A DNA stretch of 64,000 nucleotides from an uncultured Lachnospiraceae bacterium (GTDB taxonomy: Bacteria > Bacillota > Clostridia > Lachnospirales > Lachnospiraceae): NCBI GenBank assembly GCA_934351835.1, contig CAKRJP010000011.1:1-64000 (forward strand), given 5' to 3'. Below are positions 36,211 to 45,079 of this stretch, one piece after another (position 1 is the first letter of the stretch; each line of letters opens with the position of its first letter). Made by a program: the position numbers and the translations under genes. The notes beneath the pieces are model-generated. The model searched no databases. It was not told where the DNA came from and saw nothing but the letters and a program-made list of their open reading frames with translations.

Positions 36211-38448
36211 TTACAAAAAGAACAACCGATTATCCATCTTCCCTTCCGGCACAAACTCTCGGTTTTTACATATCTTATCGGCATACCCTGTTGTAATCGG
36301 GAGTCGCATTTTCTGCGTAGAACCAACATGCAATTGTGATAAATACAGAACTTGCTTTAATATCGTTGGCATTGATATATCTCCACATTTCTTTTCAATC
36401 AATAATGGATTTGGAGAGCCTTTTTTATTCTTCATATTTGTCGTAACGAGATATCCTTTGTTGTTATTGTAAATGCAATATCCCATTTCTGGATTTTTTA
36501 TAACTCCATCTTCAATAATTGCAAGTTTTGAACTTATATTTTTTCGGACTTCGACAATCGTGTAAGATATTCCCTTTGCTCCAAAATACTTTTCATACCA
36601 TTCATCATTTTCATTGCTGAAGCCGTCCCGATGAATCATGATGTTCTTCGGTCCTTCTCCAAATTTATCTTCATAAGAAAATAACACTTGGTCAAAAATA
36701 TCCTGTAAAATTCTGGTCTCTATCTTTTCTCCGCGCTGTGCATTCTTCGGTTTATAGAATCCAAGCAATCTTCCGCTTTTATCAAACACTACAGAACATG
36801 CCGGATAATGAATTCCTTTTTCTACTGTTGCAACATCCAATCCGACAAAACAGTCAACATTCCCCGACATCTCCTTGATTACCCACGGGATTCCTCCGGT
36901 CTTTCCAAGAATACCAAGTACAATATTATGCAAGTAATATTTCGTCTTATTTCCTTCTTTTTTTCCTCTGGCAAATAATTGTGCGGTCTTCATACTGATC
37001 ATCTGTGACGGTATATTTGCCTCGGCCCAAATTGTTTTAAACGGGTTATATGGTCCGTCCTCATCCATTCCATCCGGCACAATTCCAATCACAATATCGA
37101 TTCCCTCTACCTTTTTCAATTCCAGAGCCGCTCTCTTATAATCTGTAATATCACCCAGTTCATATTCTTCTTTTATCATCGATTCCATCTGAATATCTAA
37201 CAGCCCCGTAACAATATACGCATCCTTTTCCCCTTGATACTTTCCATAAGCGGCAAATTCACAAATTTCATTTACCACAGCTTTCATCAGATCAACTGTA
37301 TTTTTCGGATAAATATAGCCCATTTTTATTTTCGCATCCGGCTTCTGATAGAATCCGTAATTAAACACTTTGAATTCTTCCCCACAACGCAATCTTTTTC
37401 CTTGACCACAAGTCAATACAGGGGACTCCACCTTTCCTTTTCGATATCCAAGTTCTTCTACAGTACACATATCTTTTTCAAATTCCAATCCACTAAGTTG
37501 ATGGATACTCCCGATATCCTGAATAAAATCCTTATCCAACTCTATTCGCGTTATCATATTACGTTTGATATATTTTTCGATTGCTATAGAAAAACGGGGA
37601 TCTATCTCGCCAACTTTTTCTCTCGTCAAAACTGGCTTCAATGCTTGCGGATAATATGGATAAATCTTTCCGGACTGTAATTTCACCATAACTACTGGTG
37701 TCTGATCTGGCAAATCCTCCACCCTGTAGCTTTCCTTCTTTACATCGGTATAATAAGCTTTCAAACTATCCGCAAAATCAATTTTGTCAACGACTGTATA
37801 ATCACAGATTTCCGTCAATATTCCCGTCTGATTATTCTTTCCCCACTCATTTTTCACTTCCATACCAATGGGATTCAATCCTTGTGTTATGTAATCATAC
37901 ACTGTCTGATTAGAGGAAAAAATACTGGACGTGTCGATCTTCAAATACGCCTTGCCATCTTCAAAAATCATTACAGTAAAATTATATTTTCTTTCCAGAC
38001 TAATCTGCCGGTTCCCCGAATAAAATGTCTGAAACCCCTGTTCCGTCTGGATCCATCGGCTTGTCACATTACTTCTGCAGGCATACTTATAATATTCCCT
38101 CGAATTCTTTTGTATCTTCACCGTCCGGAGCTTCTGAACAATCCAATATCTAATCAACTCCGCATATACTTTTCTATGTTCCGACACATCTAATTCTTGT
38201 TTTCCCAGATATGTCAGTCGAAAATTCGCATTCGGAATCTCTCCCGAGATTTTCTCCGTTGTATAAATATAACTGCCATCTTCAAAAACTCCACATGCAT
38301 TTATATTTCTTATCTTCCATGCTGCACTTCGGATCAGCCGATATTTATTCTCATATAATTCTGATGTATGAAACTCATATACATGCAGTTCAACGCTCTT
38401 TACTGGTTCCTTTGAAGCAAATACTTCCATTTTTAATTCTTTGCTCAT
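36211..38448 (-). CDS. Long prokaryotic Argonaute with intact DEDD catalytic tetrad
   Basis: 745 residues, the size of Clostridium butyricum CbAgo (748). The PIWI domain has D538 (F-V-G-L-D-V-A), E574 (A-Q-R-G-E-K-I), D608 (I-H-R-D-G-F) and D724 (G-Y-A-D-K), with spacings 36, 34 and 116 identical to those I recall for CbAgo (D541, E577, D611, D727). The MID region carries M-K-T-A-Q near 486-490 and L-G-K-T-G-G near 514-519, consistent with binding a 5'-phosphate guide end. N and PAZ regions are diverged but of normal length. A guide-directed DNA nuclease acting on plasmids or phage is expected. GAGAGGATATTT precedes the start. Confidence 0.95.
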   Translation of the reverse strand: MSKELKMEVFASKEPVKSVELHVYEFHTSELYENKYRLIRSAAWKIRNINACGVFEDGSYIYTTEKISGEIPNANFRLTYLGKQELDVSEHRKVYAELIRYWIVQKLRTVKIQKNSREYYKYACRSNVTSRWIQTEQGFQTFYSGNRQISLERKYNFTVMIFEDGKAYLKIDTSSIFSSNQTVYDYITQGLNPIGMEVKNEWGKNNQTGILTEICDYTVVDKIDFADSLKAYYTDVKKESYRVEDLPDQTPVVMVKLQSGKIYPYYPQALKPVLTREKVGEIDPRFSIAIEKYIKRNMITRIELDKDFIQDIGSIHQLSGLEFEKDMCTVEELGYRKGKVESPVLTCGQGKRLRCGEEFKVFNYGFYQKPDAKIKMGYIYPKNTVDLMKAVVNEICEFAAYGKYQGEKDAYIVTGLLDIQMESMIKEEYELGDITDYKRAALELKKVEGIDIVIGIVPDGMDEDGPYNPFKTIWAEANIPSQMISMKTAQLFARGKKEGNKTKYYLHNIVLGILGKTGGIPWVIKEMSGNVDCFVGLDVATVEKGIHYPACSVVFDKSGRLLGFYKPKNAQRGEKIETRILQDIFDQVLFSYEDKFGEGPKNIMIHRDGFSNENDEWYEKYFGAKGISYTIVEVRKNISSKLAIIEDGVIKNPEMGYCIYNNNKGYLVTTNMKNKKGSPNPLLIEKKCGDISMPTILKQVLYLSQLHVGSTQKMRLPITTGYADKICKNREFVPEGKMDNRLFFL

Positions 38449-38483
38449 AAATATCCTCTCTCATTCACTATATACATTGCTTC

Positions 38484-39140
38484 TCACGCCAATTCCAACT
38501 CCAATTCCACAAACAATTCCCCCAGCGTACATGACAGATGCCCTGAATCCTTCTCCGGCATCTCATAGCTTACTAACTTATACTCTGGATTCAGCTCCAT
38601 TTTTTCAATCAGACATCCTGTGTTCACCGCATCATCCAGTCCGTCATGGAAGTGTCCCTCTGGTTCAATCTCTGCCCTGCCAAGTGCCTCTTCCAAACTA
38701 ATCTTACGCTCTATTTCGAATCGCTTTTCAAATACTTCCTGATAATCAATCCATCTTTCCTCACGGACAAAATCCTGTATTCTCTCGTCCTGAATTTTCT
38801 TTGCTTTGATTTCATGAAGCAGCTGCGCTCTATCAGAATCACTCCATGCATAAACCTTGTATTCACGATCTCCAATCCACTGGATCATATGTAGCAAAGC
38901 TTCCTGAATACACGGCGCATTCTTCACATGGCTGTTCCGTATCCCTGTCAAATTCTGAATAAATGGATCAATCACTCCGTGTTCCGGGTGCACATACTGG
39001 TTGATTGTCCCGATCCTCTTGAATTCTTCATCCAGAAGAACTGCCCCGATCTGTATCGTCTCATTTGCATATTTATAAGATTTGCTTCGATAATCTTTCG
39101 GTACTCTACACATTTCCAAATCTATCACAAGGTAATACAT
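38484..39140 (-). CDS. DEDDh-type 3'-5' exonuclease
   Basis: 218 residues. D7-L-E9 (V-I-D-L-E-M), a central aspartate near W-S-D-S-D, and H-D-G-L-D-D-A near 175 form the DEDDh active site of the DnaQ/RNase T family; the start is close to that of ERI-1-like exonucleases (R-x-Y-K-Y-A-N-E-T-I-Q-I-G-A). ERI-1 relatives trim small RNA ends, so its place just upstream of Argonaute (35 bases between genes) may be meaningful. TATAGGAG precedes the ATG. Confidence 0.88.
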   Translation of the reverse strand: MYYLVIDLEMCRVPKDYRSKSYKYANETIQIGAVLLDEEFKRIGTINQYVHPEHGVIDPFIQNLTGIRNSHVKNAPCIQEALLHMIQWIGDREYKVYAWSDSDRAQLLHEIKAKKIQDERIQDFVREERWIDYQEVFEKRFEIERKISLEEALGRAEIEPEGHFHDGLDDAVNTGCLIEKMELNPEYKLVSYEMPEKDSGHLSCTLGELFVELELELA

Positions 39141-39151
39141 GCGTTTTTCTC

Positions 39152-39463
39152 CTATATGTTCTTTAAACTCTTCTTACAGATCTTACAAAGTGTCCCTGCC
39201 GCCGTCACCAACACTACCTTCGCATATGCGGTATCTCCAATCTTGTCATACACACGACCGGCACTCATGGATTCACCCATCACCGTATAAGAACTATTTG
39301 CCACATAGCCAATCTTTCCAAGACCTTCACAGGTCACTTTGATCGCTTCTTTGTCATACTCATTATCCGGTTCCTTCTCCAACTTGAGTTTCATACCTTT
39401 TTCCAGAAAATCATTTCCATAATAATACTTTGTTCCTGTCAGTGTGATAAATACTTTTGCCAT
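39152..39463 (-). CDS. HIRAN-domain protein
   Basis: 103 residues that match the HIRAN domain: F-I-T-L-T-G-T-K-Y-Y at the start, L-K-L-E-K-E-P-D-N-E-Y-D-K-E-A-I-K-V, then K-I-G-Y-V-A-N. HIRAN binds damaged or single-stranded DNA 3' ends and is found in SWI2/SNF2 helicases and stand-alone in bacteria. The tail has C-K-I-C-K-K. GGAGAACGAACC precedes the start. It lies 11 bases upstream of the DEDDh exonuclease gene and is probably co-transcribed with it. Confidence 0.82.
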   Translation of the reverse strand: MAKVFITLTGTKYYYGNDFLEKGMKLKLEKEPDNEYDKEAIKVTCEGLGKIGYVANSSYTVMGESMSAGRVYDKIGDTAYAKVVLVTAAGTLCKICKKSLKNI

Positions 39464-39499
39464 GGTTCGTTCTCCTTTCTAAGCCATAAAACGTTACCT

Positions 39500-40375
39500 T
39501 CAGTGCATCTCATCCCAATAATCATAGGCATCATCATAACCATCATCATAATTTCCATCGCCAAATTCTTCGCCCCATTCATCCGCGAAATCATCCGGAT
39601 CATCGTAATCATACACATCGTACGGATCATATTTTGAAGAAGATCCCGATGAACTTCCCCGGGAACTGCTGCCGGAGTAATTGCTGCCAGAATAGCTACT
39701 TCCGGAATAACCGCTTCCAGAATGGCCGGAATTATTTGTTGTTATTGTTTTCGCATAAACTTCCTTGCCGTTAACATACACCCATCGCCTACCTTCTACT
39801 GAATAAGTCTGATCCGGTTCTTTCTTTACCGTCATGTCATTGGTAAGATTTTTATCACCTATGTAAACAGCAATTGTTTTATCTCCCATCTCTATGTCCA
39901 TGGAATTTTTATACCAACCTTCACGATTACTTTCTACCAGTCCGACATTACTCATCAGTTCAATAAAAGGTTCAAAGTTCCCGCCTGCTGTATTCGCTGC
40001 ATAAATAGCATCAATGGAATCGCTATAGTAATCCAACATATAATAGTACGCATAATCTGCACTTTCGTAATCGTCAGTCCCCCAATATTCATCAAAATAC
40101 TCGTAAGAACATTCTGTGTAAACTACTCTTAAATCTGCGATTCCTGCATCCCGCATCTCATTCTGTAGCTTTTCTGCATACGATTCTATATATTCCTCTG
40201 CCTTAATTTTTGAATTTTTCTTATCTTCTTTCTCCTGAAACGCTTCTTGTTCCTGCCTTTCTCTTGCCTTCTGCACATCTAACTCAATAAGCTTAAACAT
40301 GGTAAATCCAATACCTAAAATCAAAACAGCCAAACCTGCTACTTGTAAAATTTTCTTTTTCATATCTTTTTCCAT
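39500..40375 (-). CDS. Membrane-anchored protein with Ser/Gly-rich linker and acidic tail
   Basis: About 291 residues. One N-terminal transmembrane helix (about 9-27, A-G-L-A-V-L-I-L-G-I-G-F) is followed by a charged coiled region, a folded middle rich in Tyr and Asp, a linker of repeated S-G-S-S/Y-S-G-S units near 215-245 and an Asp/Tyr-rich acidic C terminus. It is probably an extracytoplasmic protein held by its N terminus. TGTAGGAG eight bases before the ATG at 40375 sets the start. Function unknown. Confidence 0.6.
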   Translation of the reverse strand: MEKDMKKKILQVAGLAVLILGIGFTMFKLIELDVQKARERQEQEAFQEKEDKKNSKIKAEEYIESYAEKLQNEMRDAGIADLRVVYTECSYEYFDEYWGTDDYESADYAYYYMLDYYSDSIDAIYAANTAGGNFEPFIELMSNVGLVESNREGWYKNSMDIEMGDKTIAVYIGDKNLTNDMTVKKEPDQTYSVEGRRWVYVNGKEVYAKTITTNNSGHSGSGYSGSSYSGSNYSGSSSRGSSSGSSSKYDPYDVYDYDDPDDFADEWGEEFGDGNYDDGYDDAYDYWDEMH

Positions 40376-40424
40376 GTGATAATCTCCTACACTATGCCAT
40401 ATCGACATATATTTTCAATCGTTT

Positions 40425-40742
40425 CTAATCATCATAATGATTCCAACCACCTAAAATTCCCGGACTGCTGTGTCCTGTCTTGTGCCCACGATTGTCATAA
40501 TGATTTGCCCCACTTAAGAATCCCGGTCTTGTCTCTCCTGTTTTATTTCCGTGAGTATCGTAATGATTCAATCCGCCCAAAATCTTATTGTAACTTTCCC
40601 CGGTTTTATTTCCGTGTGCGTCGTAATTATTCCAACCGCCGAACAGCTTCGGTCTGCTTTCTCCGATCTTGTGACCGCTTGCATCGTAGTGATTAATCTC
40701 TCCAAAAAATCCTTTTCTGCTGTATCCTTCTTTTTTACTCAT
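40425..40742 (-). CDS. Small protein of ~20-residue N-H-Y-D repeats
   Basis: 105 residues made almost wholly of five copies of a unit like G-G-W-N-H-Y-D-x-x-G-x-K-T-G-E-S-x-P-x-I. The unit contains the conserved Y-D-x-x-G-x-K-x-G. TTAAGGAGGAAG precedes the start. Such repeats may form short beta hairpins; no function is known to me. It lies 50 bases upstream of the membrane-anchored protein and 15 bases downstream of a 33-residue ORF. Confidence 0.65.
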   Translation of the reverse strand: MSKKEGYSRKGFFGEINHYDASGHKIGESRPKLFGGWNNYDAHGNKTGESYNKILGGLNHYDTHGNKTGETRPGFLSGANHYDNRGHKTGHSSPGILGGWNHYDD

Positions 40743-40756
40743 AATGTTCTTCCTCC

Positions 40757-40858
40757 TTAATCGTTTAAGTAATCATAATAATCGGCCTCGCTGGCAAACA
40801 AGATATATTCACCATCTACCAATCCCATGTAACCATCACCAGTGTTAAATCCCTTCAT
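40757..40858 (-). CDS. 33-residue small protein
   Basis: An ATG at 40858 with an excellent ribosome binding site (ACGGAGGAACTGACA) opens a 33-codon frame, M-K-G-F-N-T-G-D-G-Y-M-G-L-V-D-G-E-Y through A-S-E-A-D-Y-Y-D-Y-L-N-D, ending 15 bases before the repeat-protein gene. It is acidic and aromatic. The good ribosome binding site and close spacing suggest that it is translated together with the next two genes. Confidence 0.5.
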   Translation of the reverse strand: MKGFNTGDGYMGLVDGEYILFASEADYYDYLND

Positions 40859-41002
40859 TGTCAGTTCCTCCGTTTCTTAAAAATCGTGATTTTAACTTTC
40901 TTTGGGTTCGTTTATCCCTTTGATGGTTCCATCTTAAATGATTAGGTGGGTTATAAAAATCCCTGCTGTTTTTTCTTTTATAACTTTTTCTGGCATTATA
41001 AA

Positions 41003-41030
41003 AAGGACCATGTATCTCTACATGATCCTT
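41003..41030 (-). terminator. Rho-independent terminator after the UvrD-like helicase gene
   Basis: On the minus strand a 12-bp stem with one G-U pair (41019-41030 with 41003-41014) and a GAGA loop is followed by a short T-run. It lies 38 bases after the helicase stop codon and separates it from the small-protein genes. Confidence 0.75.
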
Positions 41031-41068
41031 CACTATATTTTACACTCATAAATACATTATTTTTCTCC

Positions 41069-43237
41069 TTATTCCACCTTTAGCATCCCGCCGTTTGCCA
41101 CAATCTTCAGATTTAATATCTTAAGTACTTCACCAAATTGTATCTGCACATACTCTTCATCCACATCCACCACGACGCCTTCGCCAAACATTTTATGTTT
41201 TACGATCACTCCGGCGCCCAGTTTTTCTACAAGCTCCTGATACTTTCCATTTGATGCCTTCTGTGTTTCGTACACATTGGTTTTTCTATAGTAACTATTT
41301 CGTTTTCCAAGTTGATTATTCCCTGACATATTTCCAGATACTGCCCCTCCGACGCCTTCATGAAAATCCATATTCTTAACTGGCGTTTTTCCTAACAGTT
41401 CAGCAGCAAAGCTTCCCGGCCGGTTCATGGTAAATACCACCAACTGATTCTTCGCTCTGGTGGCTCCTACATAGAACAAACGCCGTTCTTCTTCGTAGGT
41501 CTCGATTTCTTCTTTTGGCGCATTCTTTAGGTTTGCCGGAATCTTCTCCGGTAAAATACCATCCACCACATCCATCAGATAGACTGTATCATACTCCAGT
41601 CCCTTGCTGGCATGAATGGTAGACAGGATAAACGGGCAATCATAATCCCTCTCTTTTTCCTGCATGATATATTTTAATTCTTCTAATCGTTCAATCAGTC
41701 TCTGTGGTGATTCTTCTCTGCTGCCAATAGTTTTCAGCAACTCAATCTTGCTGTCACGGATACCGCTTCGGTTTAGATATTCCTGATATCCCATGAATTT
41801 CACAATACGGTTGACTGCTTTGTCTGCAGGATCATTTAACAAATTTCGCAGATGGGATCTTGTGGCTTTGACTTTCCCTGCTATGTAAGCATCCAGATTC
41901 CCGTAATTAATTGCCGCATCCAGCACCGTAATATCTTTCTCTTCACTAATCTGTACAATCCGCATGGCATCCTGCTTTTTCAGGAACATTCCGAGCTTAT
42001 AATATATCTGTAGAAACAATTCTGTGTCTTTTGGATGCATTGCAAATTGGATAACGTTTACAATATCCACCACCGTCCGGTGGGTAAAGAAGGTAAGTTC
42101 CTTACTTCGCATCTGATAGGGGATACCTTTTCGTTCAAAGAGATCCACCAGCGGAAGGACACATTCATTATCCCTGTACAACACCGCCGTCTCCGTCGTA
42201 CAGCCATCGGCGATTTTCGCCAGATAGGAGTACTGGGCCTTCCTGGATTTTAACTTCACTTCTTTGACCATTTCTGCCGCCGGTCTGGTTGCCTTCATAT
42301 GCTTTTCATGGCGCAGCGTATTCTTCTGGATAAATCGATCTGCTGCTACCACGATATTTGCATTGGAACGGAAATTTTCTTCCATCAGAAGTACTTTCGC
42401 CCCCGGATGATGTTTCTCAAATAGCAATAATGCCTCTGGATAAGCCGCCCGGAAACCATAGATACTCTGATCTTCATCTCCAACCATAAAAAGATTCTCT
42501 GTTTTTGATGCCAGCAGTGCAATAATGGCATGCTGGATTTTTGAAGTATCCTGAGCCTCATCTACGCAAATGTATGGATACATATTTTGAAAATACTCCA
42601 GAAGATCGGGGAATCTCCGGAGCATATTATAGGCGTACAGCATCTGATCATCGTAATCCATCAGGCCCTGCTCTCTTAACTGCCTGCAATATTCCTTATA
42701 AATCACGGAGATTTTGATTTCTGCCTCATCCTCTAATTTCTGGATTTCTTTTTCATTTAGCATCATATTTTTAATGTAAGTGATCAGAGTCCTTACATTT
42801 TTCAGATCACTCTCTGTGGCATAACTGTGCTCACTTTCCTGATAAATCTGCGCCAGCATCCCTGCTGTGGTCTTCTCATCCTTTACCAGTTCAAAGGGTG
42901 CTTTTCCCACTTTTCTTCCGTAATACTGGATGATCTTCGCACAGATTCCATTGATGGTCCGAAATTCCAGTTGATCCGCCAGTTCCTCTCCAAAATAAGA
43001 AGCAAAACGTTTCGACATATCTTTCGTCGCTGCCACCGTGTAGGTGACTGTCAATATTTTCTTTGGATCAATTCCTTTACAATAAATCATATAGCCAAGG
43101 CGAGTGACCAGAACCGTCGTTTTTCCGGAACCCGGTACTGCCAATAAGAGCACCGGTCCGTCAACACTCTGGACCGCTGCTCTCTGCTGCTCATTTAATC
43201 GAATCGAATATTTATCTTTAAATTCCTGCCACTGCAT
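41069..43237 (-). CDS. UvrD/PcrA-family ATP-dependent DNA helicase
   Basis: 722 residues. Superfamily 1A motifs: L-N-E-Q-Q-R-A-A-V, Walker A A-V-P-G-S-G-K-T at 33-40, V-D-E-A-Q-D, G-D-E-D-Q-S-I-Y, S-T-I-H-A-S-K-G-L-E-Y and R-R-L-F-Y-V-G-A-T-R-A. The C terminus ends in a Tudor-like module (V-K-H-K-M-F-G-E-G-V-V) as in PcrA. Housekeeping PcrA is usually near 740-780 residues, so this is either a compact accessory paralog or a normal clostridial form. GAATTGAGGAAATAA precedes the start. It closes with its own terminator. Confidence 0.92.
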   Translation of the reverse strand: MQWQEFKDKYSIRLNEQQRAAVQSVDGPVLLLAVPGSGKTTVLVTRLGYMIYCKGIDPKKILTVTYTVAATKDMSKRFASYFGEELADQLEFRTINGICAKIIQYYGRKVGKAPFELVKDEKTTAGMLAQIYQESEHSYATESDLKNVRTLITYIKNMMLNEKEIQKLEDEAEIKISVIYKEYCRQLREQGLMDYDDQMLYAYNMLRRFPDLLEYFQNMYPYICVDEAQDTSKIQHAIIALLASKTENLFMVGDEDQSIYGFRAAYPEALLLFEKHHPGAKVLLMEENFRSNANIVVAADRFIQKNTLRHEKHMKATRPAAEMVKEVKLKSRKAQYSYLAKIADGCTTETAVLYRDNECVLPLVDLFERKGIPYQMRSKELTFFTHRTVVDIVNVIQFAMHPKDTELFLQIYYKLGMFLKKQDAMRIVQISEEKDITVLDAAINYGNLDAYIAGKVKATRSHLRNLLNDPADKAVNRIVKFMGYQEYLNRSGIRDSKIELLKTIGSREESPQRLIERLEELKYIMQEKERDYDCPFILSTIHASKGLEYDTVYLMDVVDGILPEKIPANLKNAPKEEIETYEEERRLFYVGATRAKNQLVVFTMNRPGSFAAELLGKTPVKNMDFHEGVGGAVSGNMSGNNQLGKRNSYYRKTNVYETQKASNGKYQELVEKLGAGVIVKHKMFGEGVVVDVDEEYVQIQFGEVLKILNLKIVANGGMLKVE

Positions 43238-43255
43238 TTATTTCCTCAATTCCTG

Positions 43256-45076
43256 TTATACGTGAAGATTCTTTTCCATCTCCAACCGCAATTCTTTTCC
43301 TCTGAACAATACCAGCCCCACCAGCATGAGCACTGCCATTCCCATGGATATCACAGATGGAAACGTCACTTTCGTAATTCCTACCGCTATACACACAAGA
43401 GGCACGATCAGCCCGTACAGAGACGCCATTACGAAATAGACCACATAGTCTTTCGGCTGTTTGTAGTATACTCGTGAAATCAGCACCATCGTAAGCATCA
43501 CCAGTGCGCTCACCCCCGGAAGTACAAAATCTACCGACCAGCCACGCCAGCCCGTCATACGATCCCAGATCACACATCCTGCTGTCACGATGATCAACTG
43601 CCACATAGCATTTTTCAACAGATTATGCCGTTTCAAAAATCCCATGGCAAGTGCCACCCACATGCTGGCAGTCGCTCCGCCCACGAATAAGGACAGCCGG
43701 AAATGCCTGTCGATACTAAAATCGATTCCCAGTGCCAGTACCAATGCCAAAACACATAAGAATGTAAAGACTTTGAATATTTTCAGCCCTTTTGCCTCTG
43801 TCATAACCTCTTCCGGATAGTCCGGTTTTAAAACATCCACACCGATGGATTGTTCTTTTAAAATCTGAAAGAACGCCTCTTTCACCGGGTCACAGTCGTA
43901 CCTGGACGTAAAGCCCAGATAAATCTTATCCTTAAAAGAGCACATGCAAAGTTCCACCTTCGGTGTGCTGGTAAACACTCCGAACCGCTGAATGTACGGC
44001 TCATACGCCTCCGGCATCTTTACGATTCCCATGTTGGAAAATATTGCCGTTACATCCTTTTCTGCCGTTCTCGCTCCAACGTTGATACAGATATTTTTCA
44101 GTTCCAGCGGAGCAAATTTTAATACCGGATGCACCTGCAATGCAAAATAATCGCTCATTCGCTGTTCCATTTTCTCTGTAGTCAGTTCTTCTTTAAAGCA
44201 TTTCTGAACAGCTTTTAACACCTCTTCAAATTCTTCTTTCCCGTCTTTAAACTGATACCCCGGCTCAATCCAGTTGAAGAAATTCAACATGGTATTGATT
44301 GGGAAAAATTGTCTCAAATTCACCGGCACCATCAGGATCACCGGTTTTTCTTCCTGTCTTCTTGTCATGGTACGATGTACTGCACACAGATAGACCGCTG
44401 TCAGAAATACCGTCATAGACACGCCGTATTCTTTGGCTTTCACCTTAAGATCTCTGACCGGGATCTCTGCCTCTGTGGTCTGAAGACTTCCAAGTTCCCG
44501 CCTACCTTTTCGCAGCTGATGTGCCACAGGTTTTTTCACGCGGCGCAGCTTAACCTTCTGAGAATAGTATTTTTCAAAGCCATCCGACTCCTGGTCAGCC
44601 AGACTTTCCGAATACTCGGACAGTACAACATCTTCCAGTCCGTCCTCCTTATGAACCAGATACAGATAATTTTTCACCAGTTCCCTGACAAATTCACTTG
44701 CTCCGGTTCCGTCTGTCAACACATGAAAGACTTCAAAATTAATCCTCTTTTTATAATAAGTAACTTCAAATAAAAGGTCACTTTTATCCCGGATATAAAG
44801 CTGACTGCAAGGCTCCTTATACTCCTCCCGTACCACCGGCCGCTTGTTGCTTTTCTCCAGATAATGCCAGAACAAACCTTTTCTCATCACCGACAAATAG
44901 ATCGGATACTTGTCCAGTGTCCGGTTTAAAGCCTGCTGTAAAATATCTTCCTTTACTTCTTCTTTTAATTCACAAAAAAAACGGAATACCCGCGTATCTT
45001 TCTTGCTGCTTGCCGCCGGAAACAGTTTCGCCGCATTATCCAGTTTTCTCCAGTGTTTTCCTCTGCTTTGAGGCAT
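43256..45076 (-). CDS. Condensation-fold acyltransferase with C-terminal membrane domain
   Basis: 606 residues. The first 400 resemble alcohol acetyltransferase/condensation-domain proteins: H-V-L-T-D-G-T-G near residue 129 is the H-x3-D-G catalytic motif and V-P-V-N-L-R-Q-F-F is typical of the family. The last 190 residues hold about six hydrophobic helices (DUF6320-like). It probably transfers an acyl group at the membrane; donor and acceptor unknown. AAGGGGG precedes the start, and the upstream esterase gene ends three bases before it, so the two form an operon. Confidence 0.7.
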   Translation of the reverse strand: MPQSRGKHWRKLDNAAKLFPAASSKKDTRVFRFFCELKEEVKEDILQQALNRTLDKYPIYLSVMRKGLFWHYLEKSNKRPVVREEYKEPCSQLYIRDKSDLLFEVTYYKKRINFEVFHVLTDGTGASEFVRELVKNYLYLVHKEDGLEDVVLSEYSESLADQESDGFEKYYSQKVKLRRVKKPVAHQLRKGRRELGSLQTTEAEIPVRDLKVKAKEYGVSMTVFLTAVYLCAVHRTMTRRQEEKPVILMVPVNLRQFFPINTMLNFFNWIEPGYQFKDGKEEFEEVLKAVQKCFKEELTTEKMEQRMSDYFALQVHPVLKFAPLELKNICINVGARTAEKDVTAIFSNMGIVKMPEAYEPYIQRFGVFTSTPKVELCMCSFKDKIYLGFTSRYDCDPVKEAFFQILKEQSIGVDVLKPDYPEEVMTEAKGLKIFKVFTFLCVLALVLALGIDFSIDRHFRLSLFVGGATASMWVALAMGFLKRHNLLKNAMWQLIIVTAGCVIWDRMTGWRGWSVDFVLPGVSALVMLTMVLISRVYYKQPKDYVVYFVMASLYGLIVPLVCIAVGITKVTFPSVISMGMAVLMLVGLVLFRGKELRLEMEKNLHV

Positions 45077-45079
45077 GAT

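Noticed and set aside
39647..39728. Repeated plus-strand GGAATAG/GCCAGAAT-like units that could suggest a repeat array
   Set aside because: They are codons of the Ser/Gly-rich linker of the membrane-anchored protein; there is no spacer-repeat pattern of a CRISPR.
40845..41033. A 62-codon basic reading frame starting with GTG
   Set aside because: It runs through the terminator hairpin at 41003-41030 and has no ribosome binding site; the well-supported 33-residue ORF overlaps it.
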